A DNA stretch of 64,000 nucleotides from QIAW01 sp035487295 (GTDB taxonomy: Bacteria; Acidobacteriota; Terriglobia; Terriglobales; Acidobacteriaceae). A program made the translations under genes and the position numbers. Under the pieces are notes generated by a model. The model was not told the DNA's origin. It made no database searches and saw only the letters and a list, made by a program, of their open reading frames with translations. The stretch lies in the NCBI GenBank assembly GCA_035487295.1, contig DATHMH010000013.1, positions 183,282 to 247,281 on the forward strand, written 5' to 3'. Position 1 is the first letter of the stretch. Each line of letters opens with the position of its first letter. Positions 1 through 9,166 of the stretch are shown piece by piece.

Positions 1-683
1 TGGTAGGGCACGGTGGCTACCCGGTCGGCCGACTGGTTCTTGAAGAATTGTCCTTTGCGCTTTTCTTCCACCCCGATGACCTCGTAAGGGACTGAATCCA
101 CAAGGATGTTTTTTCCCAGCGGGTCTTCGTTGGCGAAGAAAGTATCAGCCACGTCGGCGCCAATCACCACCACATCGGCGCGGTGCTCGTCTTCCGCCTG
201 GGAAAAGAAACGGCCTTTGGCAAGGCTCAGGTTATTGACCTGCTCATAGCTGGGGACCGCGCCACTGTGATTGACGCCGCTGATTTCTTTTCCCTGGTAA
301 CGGGCCGCGTGGATAACGCCGCGCTGTTGGGGAAAGATTTCCACGCTCACCCACTTGACCGCGGGACACAGATCCCGGAGGGCCATGGCGTCATCGTAGT
401 TCAGCGGCTTGCGCGCACGTTCTTCCGCGGTTGGACGGCTGAGGTGAATGCCAGGGGTAAATTTATAAACAAAAAGCGTGTCGGCGCCGAAATTATCGAG
501 CAACCCGCGCATATCCTGCTCCAGGCCCACCATGATGGCCGAGACCGAAAGCAGAGTGGTGACGCCCATAACCACGCCGATCACGGTCAGCAGAGAGCGC
601 ACCTTGTTTTCCCGCAACGCCTTCAGCGCCATGCGGACATTTTCGCTTACCTTGAAACGCAGAAAACCTGCCTTAAACTTCAT
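1..683 (-). CDS. ABC transporter permease, MacB/FtsX type (partial, runs off the window start)
   Basis: About 227 codons are visible from an ATG at 683; the gene continues past base 1. The translation begins MKFKAGFLRFKVSENVRMAL and then has the conserved N-terminal region of MacB-type permeases: a basic stretch (RENKVRSLLTVIG), a first membrane helix and the start of a periplasmic MacB_PCD domain (DPLGKNILVDSVPYEVIGV). The C-terminal FtsX helices lie outside the window. It overlaps the upstream permease by 11 bases (its ATG lies inside the last codons of that gene), so the two are probably translationally coupled and form a heterodimeric exporter or lipoprotein/peptide efflux permease. The substrate cannot be read from sequence, and no ATPase gene is visible in this window. 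Confidence 0.85.
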   Translation of the reverse strand, partial: MKFKAGFLRFKVSENVRMALKALRENKVRSLLTVIGVVMGVTTLLSVSAIMVGLEQDMRGLLDNFGADTLFVYKFTPGIHLSRPTAEERARKPLNYDDAMALRDLCPAVKWVSVEIFPQQRGVIHAARYQGKEISGVNHSGAVPSYEQVNNLSLAKGRFFSQAEDEHRADVVVIGADVADTFFANEDPLGKNILVDSVPYEVIGVEEKRKGQFFKNQSADRVATVPY

Positions 684-1911
684 GGCGTAGCGCCTCGATG
701 GGGTCGAGCCGGGCAGCTTTGTTCGCGGGATAAATCCCGAAAAACATTCCAACGGCGGTCGAGATGATCAATGAAAGCAGCACCGCCCAAACCGGCACCA
801 GCATGGGAATCGAAAGCGCAGCATGGGCAATGAGGGTAACGATGTAGGCAATCAGGATTCCCAGGATGCCGCCTACCGCGCTCATGACCGACGCTTCGAC
901 CAGGAACTGCATAAGGATATCGAAGCGGCGCGCGCCCAGCGATTTGCGGATGCCCACCTCACGGGTACGTTCGGTCACGCTGGCCAGCATGACGTTCATG
1001 ATCACGATCCCGCCCACGATCACGAAGACAAAAACAATAATGACCATGCAGTTGGCAATGGCGCCGGTCAGGTTGTGCCAGAGGTCCATGACCGAATCCG
1101 AAGCCAGGACGCCGAAATTGTCGGCATCATTCGGCGCAAGATGGCGGCGCGCATGCATGATAGTGCGCGCCTCTTCCTGCGCGCGTTCCATCCACTCCGG
1201 CCCAAGCGCCTGCACATTGATCGAAAGGCTGTGCTGGCCGCCGTATCTTTTCAGATATGTCTCAATGGGAATATAAGCGAAGACATCTTGCGATTGTCCA
1301 AAAGCCGTGCCCACAGGCTTGGCTACTCCTACGATCTGGTAAGGAGTGCCATCGATCATGATCTCTTTTCCCAGAGGATCCACGTTGGGAAATAAGCGAT
1401 TAGAGACATCAGCGCCAATCATGGTGACGAGGGCATGGTGGTCGTTATCAAAATCGGAAATATAGCGTCCGGAGGCCGGCTCTTCTACGTCCATTTCGCT
1501 GATATTGGCGGTAACACCGCGGATATTCACATCATCGAGGCCCTCGGTGTTGTATCGCACTTTGCCCAGCGAACCCACCTGTACGCCCACTGCTCTCGCG
1601 CGCTTCATGTTGTCACGCAGGAACTCGTAGTCATCCCAGGTGATCTTCCGGTTGCGGCGCTGCGCCTTCACGTATTCTTCCAGAGATGTGATAATGGGAA
1701 ATTGTTCGACCAGGAAAACATTCACGCCCATGTTGGCCACGTGGTCGGCAATATACTGGTTCATCCCCTGAATGATGGATACCACTACGATCAGCGTGGT
1801 TACCGACAGGATGACACCCAGCAGCATCAGGAACGAGCGTAGTTTGTGTGCGCGTATGGTCTCGAGCGCAACCACTACCGGCTCTTTGAGATGGACGTTC
1901 CTCCGGCTCAT
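673..1911 (-). CDS. ABC transporter permease, MacB/FtsX type
   Basis: This 412-residue protein has the full MacB-like layout. There is an N-terminal helix after ETIRAHKLRSFLMLLGVI, then a large periplasmic domain (about residues 50-260) containing DPLGKEIMIDGTPYQIVGVA. Three C-terminal FtsX helices follow at about 285-310, 335-360 and 375-400, with the family signature TERTREVGIRKSLGARR between the first two and PANKAARLDPIEALRHE at the end. The next permease starts within its last codons. Tandem permeases of this kind work with a separate ATPase and often a membrane-fusion protein, but neither is seen here, so the cognate ATPase may lie beyond the left edge. Confidence 0.92.
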   Translation of the reverse strand: MSRRNVHLKEPVVVALETIRAHKLRSFLMLLGVILSVTTLIVVVSIIQGMNQYIADHVANMGVNVFLVEQFPIITSLEEYVKAQRRNRKITWDDYEFLRDNMKRARAVGVQVGSLGKVRYNTEGLDDVNIRGVTANISEMDVEEPASGRYISDFDNDHHALVTMIGADVSNRLFPNVDPLGKEIMIDGTPYQIVGVAKPVGTAFGQSQDVFAYIPIETYLKRYGGQHSLSINVQALGPEWMERAQEEARTIMHARRHLAPNDADNFGVLASDSVMDLWHNLTGAIANCMVIIVFVFVIVGGIVIMNVMLASVTERTREVGIRKSLGARRFDILMQFLVEASVMSAVGGILGILIAYIVTLIAHAALSIPMLVPVWAVLLSLIISTAVGMFFGIYPANKAARLDPIEALRHEV

Positions 1912-1969
1912 GCGGGCCTCATCATTAACAAAGTATAGCTAGTTTTGCACCCAGAAGCGGCCTTAACTC

Positions 1970-2030
1970 GCCGCGAATGAACGCGGATTGAATCATTGCG
2001 TCATCGGATCATTGGATTATTGAGTCATTT
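1970..2030. repeat. Intergenic short-word repeat tract
   Basis: The 158-base gap between the permease start and the end of the macroglobulin gene contains the words CGAATGAACGCGGATTG and then four or five imperfect copies of ATTGRRTCAT/CATCGGATCATTGG. A weak inverse copy (CTCAATGGCTTAATGG) abuts the macroglobulin stop codon. It is the same word family as the large inverted repeats at 10936 and 50001. Confidence 0.5.
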
Positions 2031-2069
2031 CTCCACTTGGAAGCTGCCTCTCTTGGTTGCCTCAATGGC

Positions 2070-5000
2070 TTAATGGACGGTAAACCTGGTAGGCGCTACC
2101 ACGGCGCGGGCTTCGGGGTTGTAATAGTCATACAGGAGTGAAGGAGCAGTCTGCGCAGTTTCTCCCATGCGGGGACGGAAGGTGAATTCGAACTGGGTTG
2201 CGCCTCCACCGTAATGCGGCCACACATACGCAATCAAACGATCAGGAAGAATGTCATAGTGGTTGAGGCTCCATCCGGCATTTTCGATGGCCCGGTCGAG
2301 GGACTCGCGGTCGACATCTGCGGCGGGGGGCAAGCCTATTTCCGCCAGCATCATGCCATAGCCGCGGTAGCCGATGCGCTCCACTTCGACGTGACAATGA
2401 ATTTCTTCACCGATCCTGGTTTCGGTTTTGTCGTAGTGGACCGAGAGACGCAGAATGTCGGAATCGGCTGGTTTCTGGTCTGCGTCTTTCCCGATCTTTG
2501 ACTGGGACCAAGGCACGTAATAGGTGGCGAGCAGTTGCGCCGAAGAGCGGGCCGCCTCCGAGGCGCCCGCGAGTTCCACCTGGTTCCCGCCGGGTGAAAA
2601 AAATTGGGAGAGATCAATGATGATGGGATTGATGATTTCTTTTCCTGCCGGAATAGTAACGGTTTTCACCGCCTTTCCGTTCACCTTCATCTCCGCAGAG
2701 TTCTCTCCTTTATTCAAGGCCTGGGGAGCGTCTGCCAGGTCGATGAGAGCTTTCAGGACATTGACCGTCGCCTGGCCTGAATACCATATGCCGTAACGGT
2801 CTTTTTCATGCAGCAGAAAGCGCAGTCCGCTGAGCAATAACGCACCAGAGCGGTCGTCATCCTGCGCCAGCGCGCGCAACACCAAAGCGGTGGTCTCAAC
2901 TCGCCCGGCAGTCCCCCATCCATAGAATGGCGTGTTGCGCTGCAGCTCCCAGTAAGCTTCTCCATTGCTTTCGTGGGCGAGCGATCGCATCCGTGTTCGC
3001 GCCTGCTGAGCGATGGTTTGCTCTCCCAGGGCCGACGCCGCCAGGGCGTAGTTGACGATGAAATAGGGCTCATCGGTCTCTTGCACATGCTGGCCCATAT
3101 AATCGAGCGCCGAATGTAAATGTCCCGATAGATTCGTGGGCGAGGGCGGCTGCTTTTTCTCTTCCTCGGTGAGGGTCTGCGCCAGCACGCGGGTTACGTA
3201 CGACGTAGTCGAAAGTTCATACCAGGCGGCATAGTCGTTGTTGGCGAATTTGTAGGTGGGAGACCACGATCCACTCTTCGCCTGCTCTTGCAGCAGCCAG
3301 AGCTGCGCCGAAGAAATTACGCTGTCATCCACAGCAATAAATTCTTTGACGTCACTCAGAAACTGGATGGCGTAGGCAGTAAGAGCGAAATCCGGCTCTC
3401 CCCTGCCCCAATAGGTGAATCCCCCCTCGCTGGAGCGATAGGAGAGCAGCCGGTTGTAGCCGGTTTGCAGATAGCGCATCGCCAGCGCTGCGTTGGGTCC
3501 CTGGATGCCTTGCGCCTTATATGCGCGCAAAGCCAGCAGGTTCGGATAAGTCGAAGAGATGGTTTGCTCGCCGCATCCATAGGGACGCTCGAGGCTGCCT
3601 TCAATCGACTCCATCACATGCGCCATCAGGTTGGGATAAATTTTCAATTCCGCGTGTATCGATCCGGGAATGGCATCGCTAGGCAGTGCGGCGATGAATT
3701 CCGCGTGGCTGGAAAAGATCTGGCTTTGCGTGATGACCTGCTCTTCGCCGTCGGGATGCACGCTAACCTTGCGTTCAATGGCGTCGCTGGCATCGCCGCC
3801 AATGGCGGTAACGCGCTGCTTGCCATCATGCACGGCGGCAATGGCGCGGAAGGGAAAGATTGCGTTGGTGGAATCACCGGCGGGCACATCCGCGTGCTGG
3901 CTGGCTTCGCCCAGCAAGGTAAACCAGGACTCTGGCTTCATATCCACATTCACGCGCTGCGGCTTGTTCAAATAATTGCGCAGCACCACAGGCAGCGAAA
4001 TCTCATCGTTCTGAGTCAGCACCGGCGGCGGATCGAGATCGGCGAAGAAAGGTTGGAAGGCGGTGAACTCTTTCTCCGCGCTGCCAATCTCGCCGTTGGC
4101 ATTCGAAGCCAGCACTGAGAGCTTCCATGAGGTTATGTTGTCGGCCAGCTTGAAATTTACGTGCGAGCGCCCGCGCTTGTCGGTAATCAGCTCCGGCTGC
4201 CACAGCAGTGTCTCCGGAAAATATTCGCGCAGGCGCGGAGTGGAAATCGAAGGGGGGATCTGGTTGGGCTGGATTGCAAGCATTTGCGCCTTATCGCGGC
4301 CCAGCATGGGAACGCTTTTCGCCGCTGCCATGCCTGACTCTGTGTTCAGCGTCTGAGATGCCTGAGCAGTGACCTCCACAGTCTCTGTGGAGCCTCCTAT
4401 TTGAAGGATTACGGACACGCGGACGATCTCCCTGGACAATACATGAATGTCTGTCATCTGAAAGACCCTGAAACCGGTCTGCTCACAGCGCAGCCGGTAC
4501 GTTCCGGGAGGCAGATCCTGGAAGGTGAACTCGCCCGTCTCGTCGGCTTTCGTGGTGCGCTCCAGGCCAGTTAGATCATCGACAAGTTTTACGGATGTAC
4601 CTGCGACCGCGGCTCCCGTGGGGTCCGTCACCGTGCCGGCAATCACCCCGGTGTTACCTGCGAACACAAAACCTCGCGATGGCTGCGATGCAACATCTTT
4701 CGCCGACTGTTCGGAAACCATGACGGAGAATTGCGTGAGCTCAAAGTCGTCATAGTCGCCCTTCACTTTGTCCGGGCCGCAGCTGCGCAACCGCACCGTC
4801 TTCAACAGCACCGTAACCGGAGTGGTTTGCTCGTGCTGGGAGCCGGCGGTTGACTGGATCTTCACTTGATCTGAGTACGTGGAATCTTTCTCAAATACCG
4901 CGTAATACGGCGTACCCCAGGGATCGCGCATTTTTTCGCTGTTCAGGCTCAGGCCCGCGGGCGAGAGGGCTTTTTCCAGTTCGTCGTCGGTTTGCGGAAA

Positions 5001-8000
5001 GATGAAAGTCTTATCGTAGTAGGCGGCAATGGCTGTCTTCACCTGGCTTTCCAGCTCCGACAGAAAATCCTGCTGCGTGGTCCACAACGAGAAATCATCA
5101 CTGTCGTACCAATCTTTACGTTGATAGATCTTGTCGGGTCCTCCGCTCATGACCCTGATGGTGAGGTAACGTGCGCTGACGCCGAAGGTCAACACATACG
5201 GCTGCCCCCAGCGATCTTTGAGATCAGACCATTCCATGCCCTGCCTGCGAAGCTCGCTTTTCAAGGTGTCTTCGTCGCGAATGTATTTGCCCGTGCGCCG
5301 GTGATATTCTTCCAGCGCCTTGTCAATGGCAGCTCCATAAGGACGAAAATACGGCCAGGAGACTGGTTCCACCTCGAAGTCGTCATCGGTTCCGAAAATC
5401 TTGTCGGGCCCGGCGCTGGCAAAAATCATCTTGTCAGACTCCTGCTCTGAATAAAAGCGGGTTTTATAGGTTGTGCCCCAGGGATCGCGAATCTCCTCAC
5501 GTTTGATTCCGGCATCTGCCAGAAGACGCGTGAGGGTCTGTTCGTCCCTGGGATATTGGCCATCTTTACTAAAGCGCTCTCCGAGGGCGCAAGCTATCGG
5601 CGAGATGACGTAATAAATCTCATCGTGAAAAACAGAGGCGGCATTTTCCATCTCGCCGCTTGCTTCCCTTTCTGGAAGAGATTCCCACGAAGACTCGTAA
5701 CGAAGCAAAGCCTCGGCCAGCAGGTCGAGATCGGCGGAAACGGGCTGGTTGACATCAACTTTATCGAGGTCACTGCGCCGAAGACCGGCAATGTCTTCCC
5801 GGTCAGACCAGTAGCTATACCACGACCAGGAATCGCCTCCGAAGCTGAACTCTCGTTCGGTGCGGGCGCGGGCATCGACGGCCTTATCGGTAATGGCAAG
5901 CGCCAGAGCTCCTTCCATATCTTCGCCGTTGGGACCTCGCACTCGAAGATCGGCCTGGGCGTCTTCTCCCGGACGGAAAACGGTTTTGTCGAGCCGAACG
6001 CTCAAGTCCAGTTGATGTTTCTTCGGGTACAGCACCGTACGCCAACCGAACGGCAGCGTCCAGCCGTAAGAGCCCTTCGATCCTTTCACGTCATATGCGG
6101 AAATCTGGACGTTATCCTGAAATTGCGGGGAATATGGAAAGGTCAGCCAAGCGTGACCATTATGCAGATTGGCGATTTCAGTCTCAATCACCTTCGAATG
6201 GCTCGACACTTCAAGAACCAGAGCAGAGGTTTTCAAATTCGATTCAACCTGGATGCTGATCGGCTCCTCATCGCGGTACAGGGCCTTATCTGCGCTAATG
6301 CGGATGACGTCTTCATCCTGAAAGTTGATCCGTTCCTTGCGTCTTCCTGATGCGCCATGCGCATCGCGCGCTTCTAACAGCAATCCTGATTCGGATGAAT
6401 CTTCCTCACCTTGAGAGAATTTCAAGCCAGTAACGTGGGCCAAGCCATAACGGCTCGTCCGGATACTGCGCAATCCGGAAGACTGTTCATGAGGGCCCGA
6501 GCCGGTATTGTTTTCAACATAGCGTTGAATCGCAATGTCGCACACACAAGGCGAGCCATCGGCATATTGCGCTGAAAGATAGAAATTCAGTGGCAGGTCT
6601 TCACGCTGGCCGCCATCAGGAGCATAGTAGACGTAAATGGCATTATGGGTAACACGCAGATCGAAGCGCCGCTGCTCGGTGCGGCGGGTGATGGCATCGG
6701 TGACGTAAGCGGCATAATGAAGGTCATTGAAGCGCCGGTAGTCGTCATCGCCGGACAGGTTATCCTCCGCATCTTTCAAATTGACATGCGCGGTGAAGCG
6801 GCCATTTGCGTCGAGTTCACCCTGGTATTGCTCGCCTTCGTCAGTTTCCCATTTTTGCTCCTTATAGTTCCATTGATGACTATCTTCCCGCACAACGCGT
6901 ACATGCCCATGAATGACTGGTTTTCCAAACAAATAATCGCCGCGCACCTCGACTTCCGCGTTTTGTCCCGGCAAATAATAGGATTTGTCAGGTTTTACAT
7001 TCACCACGAAGTTCGGCAATTCGTAGCGGCTGATGGTTACAAATGCTACTGCCCTCCAGTTGTGAGATTCGTCGCCACTGGCTGGGGCTAGATCAATTCT
7101 GTAGTCTCCGCGCGGTTGGTTCTCCGGAATCTGCCAATCGGCATGCACAATTCCAAAGCGGGAACTTTGTAGCGTCTCTCGGAAAACGACCGTGTTGTCG
7201 GGCTCGGGATTGGTGATCGTCACCACAACATTGGCGTTCGCCCGGGCGCGTTTCGACTCGGAAACCAACAGGGCGCGCATTTGTAAAACCTGGCCGGGTT
7301 GGTAAATAGGCTTGTCTGTGGTGATGTAGGCATTGCCGAGATACAGCACATCAACGTCTGGCGACACCTGGCGCTGAATACCGCCTCGCGAAGCAGTAAC
7401 GGTGAGATCGGGAGAATCTGCCAATTGGTTATCCGGAATATTGAACGTCAGAACTGCGTTGCCGTTCCTGTCGGTGATGGCCTTGCTGTTGAGAATGGTC
7501 TGCCGCTCGTGGTGGAAGTCTAATTTCCCCTCGACTGCGACGCTTGCGGCGGGCTTCTTTGTCACCGGGTGCTGGGTGCGAATGCGAACCCGATAGAGCG
7601 AATCGCCAACGACATATTGCGGTCTCCAGGTTTCGAGCTCAAAGAGCTGCTGCGTAATTTGTCCGATGGCGACGATGCCTGAGATCGGAGCAAGCTTTGC
7701 ATTGTTGAACGCAAACGTATACCGCAGGCGGTCCCAGAGGGTTTCGCGGTTCTCAGCGGCGGCCTGATCGCTCCAGAAAGAGAACGGGACCTCGATTCGA
7801 TTGGCTCCGGGAGAAAGAGCCTCCTGTTTCTCTGTTTTGCCATGAATTTTTCCGGCGGAGTCAAGAACCTCAACATGCAGATCGGCCTGAGCCGTTTCAG
7901 AGGAAAGATTCCGAACGGAGAATATAATTTGATTCCCGCCTTCGCGCAGCAGCAGGCGCGTTGCCTTCTCATTGACCTCTATTGTTTGCGCCGGCATAAC

Positions 8001-8054
8001 CCGACAGAAAAACAAACTCACCACAGCACAAAGCAGAACTCTGAACCGCATCAT
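2070..8054 (-). CDS. Secreted alpha-2-macroglobulin family protein with inserted pseudopilin-like repeats and a carboxypeptidase-regulatory domain
   Basis: This 1994-residue protein has an N-terminal signal peptide (hydrophobic core ending near PAQT). Macroglobulin (MG) domains follow, including the MG2-type signature TTDKPIYQPGQ near residue 245. The thioester motif PYGCGEQT has Cys1494 and Gln1497, followed by the helical complement-like domain and a C-terminal receptor-binding-like domain. An A2M signature (ETLLWQPELITDKRGRS) lies near residues 1280-1300. Between the MG domains and A2M sit three repeats of 90-97 residues, with DPWG/DRWG at residues 857, 947 and 1044, each ending in a GPDK..DDF-like segment. 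This matches the soluble core of GspG pseudopilins. After them, at about 1130-1200, is a carboxypeptidase-regulatory beta domain (GTVTDPTGAAVAG) followed by a TonB-plug-like tail (TETVEVTAQ). Bacterial A2Ms trap proteases in the periplasm or on the surface. No penicillin-binding partner (pbpC) is adjacent. The insert lies about where the bait region is expected. Confidence 0.92.
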   Translation of the reverse strand: MMRFRVLLCAVVSLFFCRVMPAQTIEVNEKATRLLLREGGNQIIFSVRNLSSETAQADLHVEVLDSAGKIHGKTEKQEALSPGANRIEVPFSFWSDQAAAENRETLWDRLRYTFAFNNAKLAPISGIVAIGQITQQLFELETWRPQYVVGDSLYRVRIRTQHPVTKKPAASVAVEGKLDFHHERQTILNSKAITDRNGNAVLTFNIPDNQLADSPDLTVTASRGGIQRQVSPDVDVLYLGNAYITTDKPIYQPGQVLQMRALLVSESKRARANANVVVTITNPEPDNTVVFRETLQSSRFGIVHADWQIPENQPRGDYRIDLAPASGDESHNWRAVAFVTISRYELPNFVVNVKPDKSYYLPGQNAEVEVRGDYLFGKPVIHGHVRVVREDSHQWNYKEQKWETDEGEQYQGELDANGRFTAHVNLKDAEDNLSGDDDYRRFNDLHYAAYVTDAITRRTEQRRFDLRVTHNAIYVYYAPDGGQREDLPLNFYLSAQYADGSPCVCDIAIQRYVENNTGSGPHEQSSGLRSIRTSRYGLAHVTGLKFSQGEEDSSESGLLLEARDAHGASGRRKERINFQDEDVIRISADKALYRDEEPISIQVESNLKTSALVLEVSSHSKVIETEIANLHNGHAWLTFPYSPQFQDNVQISAYDVKGSKGSYGWTLPFGWRTVLYPKKHQLDLSVRLDKTVFRPGEDAQADLRVRGPNGEDMEGALALAITDKAVDARARTEREFSFGGDSWSWYSYWSDREDIAGLRRSDLDKVDVNQPVSADLDLLAEALLRYESSWESLPEREASGEMENAASVFHDEIYYVISPIACALGERFSKDGQYPRDEQTLTRLLADAGIKREEIRDPWGTTYKTRFYSEQESDKMIFASAGPDKIFGTDDDFEVEPVSWPYFRPYGAAIDKALEEYHRRTGKYIRDEDTLKSELRRQGMEWSDLKDRWGQPYVLTFGVSARYLTIRVMSGGPDKIYQRKDWYDSDDFSLWTTQQDFLSELESQVKTAIAAYYDKTFIFPQTDDELEKALSPAGLSLNSEKMRDPWGTPYYAVFEKDSTYSDQVKIQSTAGSQHEQTTPVTVLLKTVRLRSCGPDKVKGDYDDFELTQFSVMVSEQSAKDVASQPSRGFVFAGNTGVIAGTVTDPTGAAVAGTSVKLVDDLTGLERTTKADETGEFTFQDLPPGTYRLRCEQTGFRVFQMTDIHVLSREIVRVSVILQIGGSTETVEVTAQASQTLNTESGMAAAKSVPMLGRDKAQMLAIQPNQIPPSISTPRLREYFPETLLWQPELITDKRGRSHVNFKLADNITSWKLSVLASNANGEIGSAEKEFTAFQPFFADLDPPPVLTQNDEISLPVVLRNYLNKPQRVNVDMKPESWFTLLGEASQHADVPAGDSTNAIFPFRAIAAVHDGKQRVTAIGGDASDAIERKVSVHPDGEEQVITQSQIFSSHAEFIAALPSDAIPGSIHAELKIYPNLMAHVMESIEGSLERPYGCGEQTISSTYPNLLALRAYKAQGIQGPNAALAMRYLQTGYNRLLSYRSSEGGFTYWGRGEPDFALTAYAIQFLSDVKEFIAVDDSVISSAQLWLLQEQAKSGSWSPTYKFANNDYAAWYELSTTSYVTRVLAQTLTEEEKKQPPSPTNLSGHLHSALDYMGQHVQETDEPYFIVNYALAASALGEQTIAQQARTRMRSLAHESNGEAYWELQRNTPFYGWGTAGRVETTALVLRALAQDDDRSGALLLSGLRFLLHEKDRYGIWYSGQATVNVLKALIDLADAPQALNKGENSAEMKVNGKAVKTVTIPAGKEIINPIIIDLSQFFSPGGNQVELAGASEAARSSAQLLATYYVPWSQSKIGKDADQKPADSDILRLSVHYDKTETRIGEEIHCHVEVERIGYRGYGMMLAEIGLPPAADVDRESLDRAIENAGWSLNHYDILPDRLIAYVWPHYGGGATQFEFTFRPRMGETAQTAPSLLYDYYNPEARAVVAPTRFTVH

Positions 8055-8143
8055 AGGTGTCCTCCGGTTTCAGGTAGAACTCGCTTCTGCGGGATGGAAC
8101 GGGCCAAGGTTGTTTTCTTGCAGGCTATTTTTTCAGTTGTTTT

Positions 8144-8319
8144 CGCCGCGGATGAATGCGGATTTACGCAGATTGCTCAGACATCGTAGAGACCGCCTTT
8201 GCAAAGAAACTCGAAAGGTTGGGGCCACCCCAGCAAAACTCAGGATACTTCGCGCTCCGCGCTCAGCGTGACAATCCAGGAAGTATCCGCGTTCATCCGC
8301 GTCAATCTGCGGCGGATGG
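8144..8319. repeat. Imperfect inverted repeat built of CGGATGAACG words
   Basis: The left arm (8144-8175) reads CGCCGCGGATGAATGCGG and continues with TTTACGCAGATTG. The reverse complement of the right arm (8283-8319) reads CCGCCGCAGATTGACGCGG and continues with ATGAACGCGGATA. The two arms carry the same words in a partly shuffled order, so the element can fold back on itself around a loop of about 100 bases. It occupies most of the 365-base divergent gap between the macroglobulin and sdh genes. Confidence 0.6.
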
Positions 8320-8370
8320 CTTTGGTTTGTCCGAAAGAAAATACGTTACGGACTAGCCAAAACTCTTTTT

Positions 8371-8400
8371 TCTGACTACTCTATAGAGTTTGTCTATCAT
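8371..8400 (+). promoter_or_regulatory. Candidate promoter/operator upstream of the sdh operon
   Basis: A perfect 12-base palindrome ACTCTATAGAGT lies at 8378-8389, 31 bases before the GTG start of the membrane-anchor gene. It sits between a weak -35-like TCTGAC (8371-8376) and a -10-like TATCAT (8395-8400), with 18 bases between them. A palindrome placed between the two boxes would suit a repressor operator, but the boxes are poor matches and this is only suggestive. Confidence 0.3.
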
Positions 8401-8419
8401 GCTTTGAGTGGGGTGATTC

Positions 8420-9166
8420 GTGGCCGATTCTCCGGCTCTGGTTCGGTTGGGCAGCACGCAACGGCGTGATGCCTGGTGGGTTGAACTTATACCGGTGGTT
8501 ATTTTGCTGGGGGGCTTTGGCGTTTATGCCACCTGGCGCGCCTTTGAGGGAGATTATTATTCCTGGGGGCCTTATCTTTCGCCCTTCTACTCTCCTTTAA
8601 TTGATCCTCAGCACCACTGGTGGCCTTTTTCTTCGGCACTCCTCATTTTGGGAGGCCCTCTGAGTTTCCGGGCGACCTGTTACTACTATCGCAAGGCTTA
8701 TTACCGGGCTTTCTTTCTTGATCCTCCGGCATGTGCTGTGAGCGAAAAGCAGGGCAACTACCGCGGTGAGACGCGCTTTCCTTTTGTATTGCAAAACCTG
8801 CATCGTTACGCGCTTTATCTTGCCATCATCTTTATTTGTTTCCTGTGGTATGACGCCATTCGCGCGTTTTCTTTGGACGGCAGCTTTTACCTGGGCACGG
8901 GCACGGTGATCATGCTGACCAACGTTATCCTGCTCACCCTCTATACATTTTCCTGCCACTCGCTGCGGCATCTGGTCGGAGGAAAGCTTGACTGCTTCTC
9001 GTGCGTGGCTGGCGGAGGCGCACGGCATTCGGCCTGGAAGCTGAGCAGCTACCTCAACGAGCACCACATGCTGTTTGCGTGGGCGAGCCTTATCTCCGTG
9101 GGAACTACGGACTTCTATATTCGGCTGGTTGCATCCGGAGCCATTCGGGACCTGAGACTACTGTGA
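8420..9166 (+). CDS. Succinate dehydrogenase membrane anchor subunit (Sdh1-like)
   Basis: This 248-residue integral membrane protein has about five hydrophobic helices (near residues 22-40, 72-85, 128-146, 160-182 and 212-232) and several conserved-looking His (HSLRH, HH). It starts at GTG 8420 behind a GGGGTGA ribosome binding site. Its TGA overlaps the GTG start of sdhA (GTGA at 9163-9166). Position decides the assignment: a single anchor gene followed by SdhA and SdhB is the arrangement of actinobacterial Sdh1, where one polypeptide replaces SdhC and SdhD. It would anchor the complex and pass electrons to the quinone pool. Sequence similarity to classical SdhC is not obvious by eye. Confidence 0.75.
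   Translation: MADSPALVRLGSTQRRDAWWVELIPVVILLGGFGVYATWRAFEGDYYSWGPYLSPFYSPLIDPQHHWWPFSSALLILGGPLSFRATCYYYRKAYYRAFFLDPPACAVSEKQGNYRGETRFPFVLQNLHRYALYLAIIFICFLWYDAIRAFSLDGSFYLGTGTVIMLTNVILLTLYTFSCHSLRHLVGGKLDCFSCVAGGGARHSAWKLSSYLNEHHMLFAWASLISVGTTDFYIRLVASGAIRDLRLL

Noticed and set aside
183..767. 194-codon plus-strand ORF at the window start
   Set aside because: It is the shadow of the partial permease gene on the minus strand, whose motifs are unmistakable.
5556..6350. 264-codon plus-strand ORF inside the macroglobulin gene
   Set aside because: It is antisense to a clearly real gene, has no family motif, and long antisense ORFs are expected in GC-rich genes. The same applies to 3288-4118, 13095-14066, 20434-21255 and 26868-27956.
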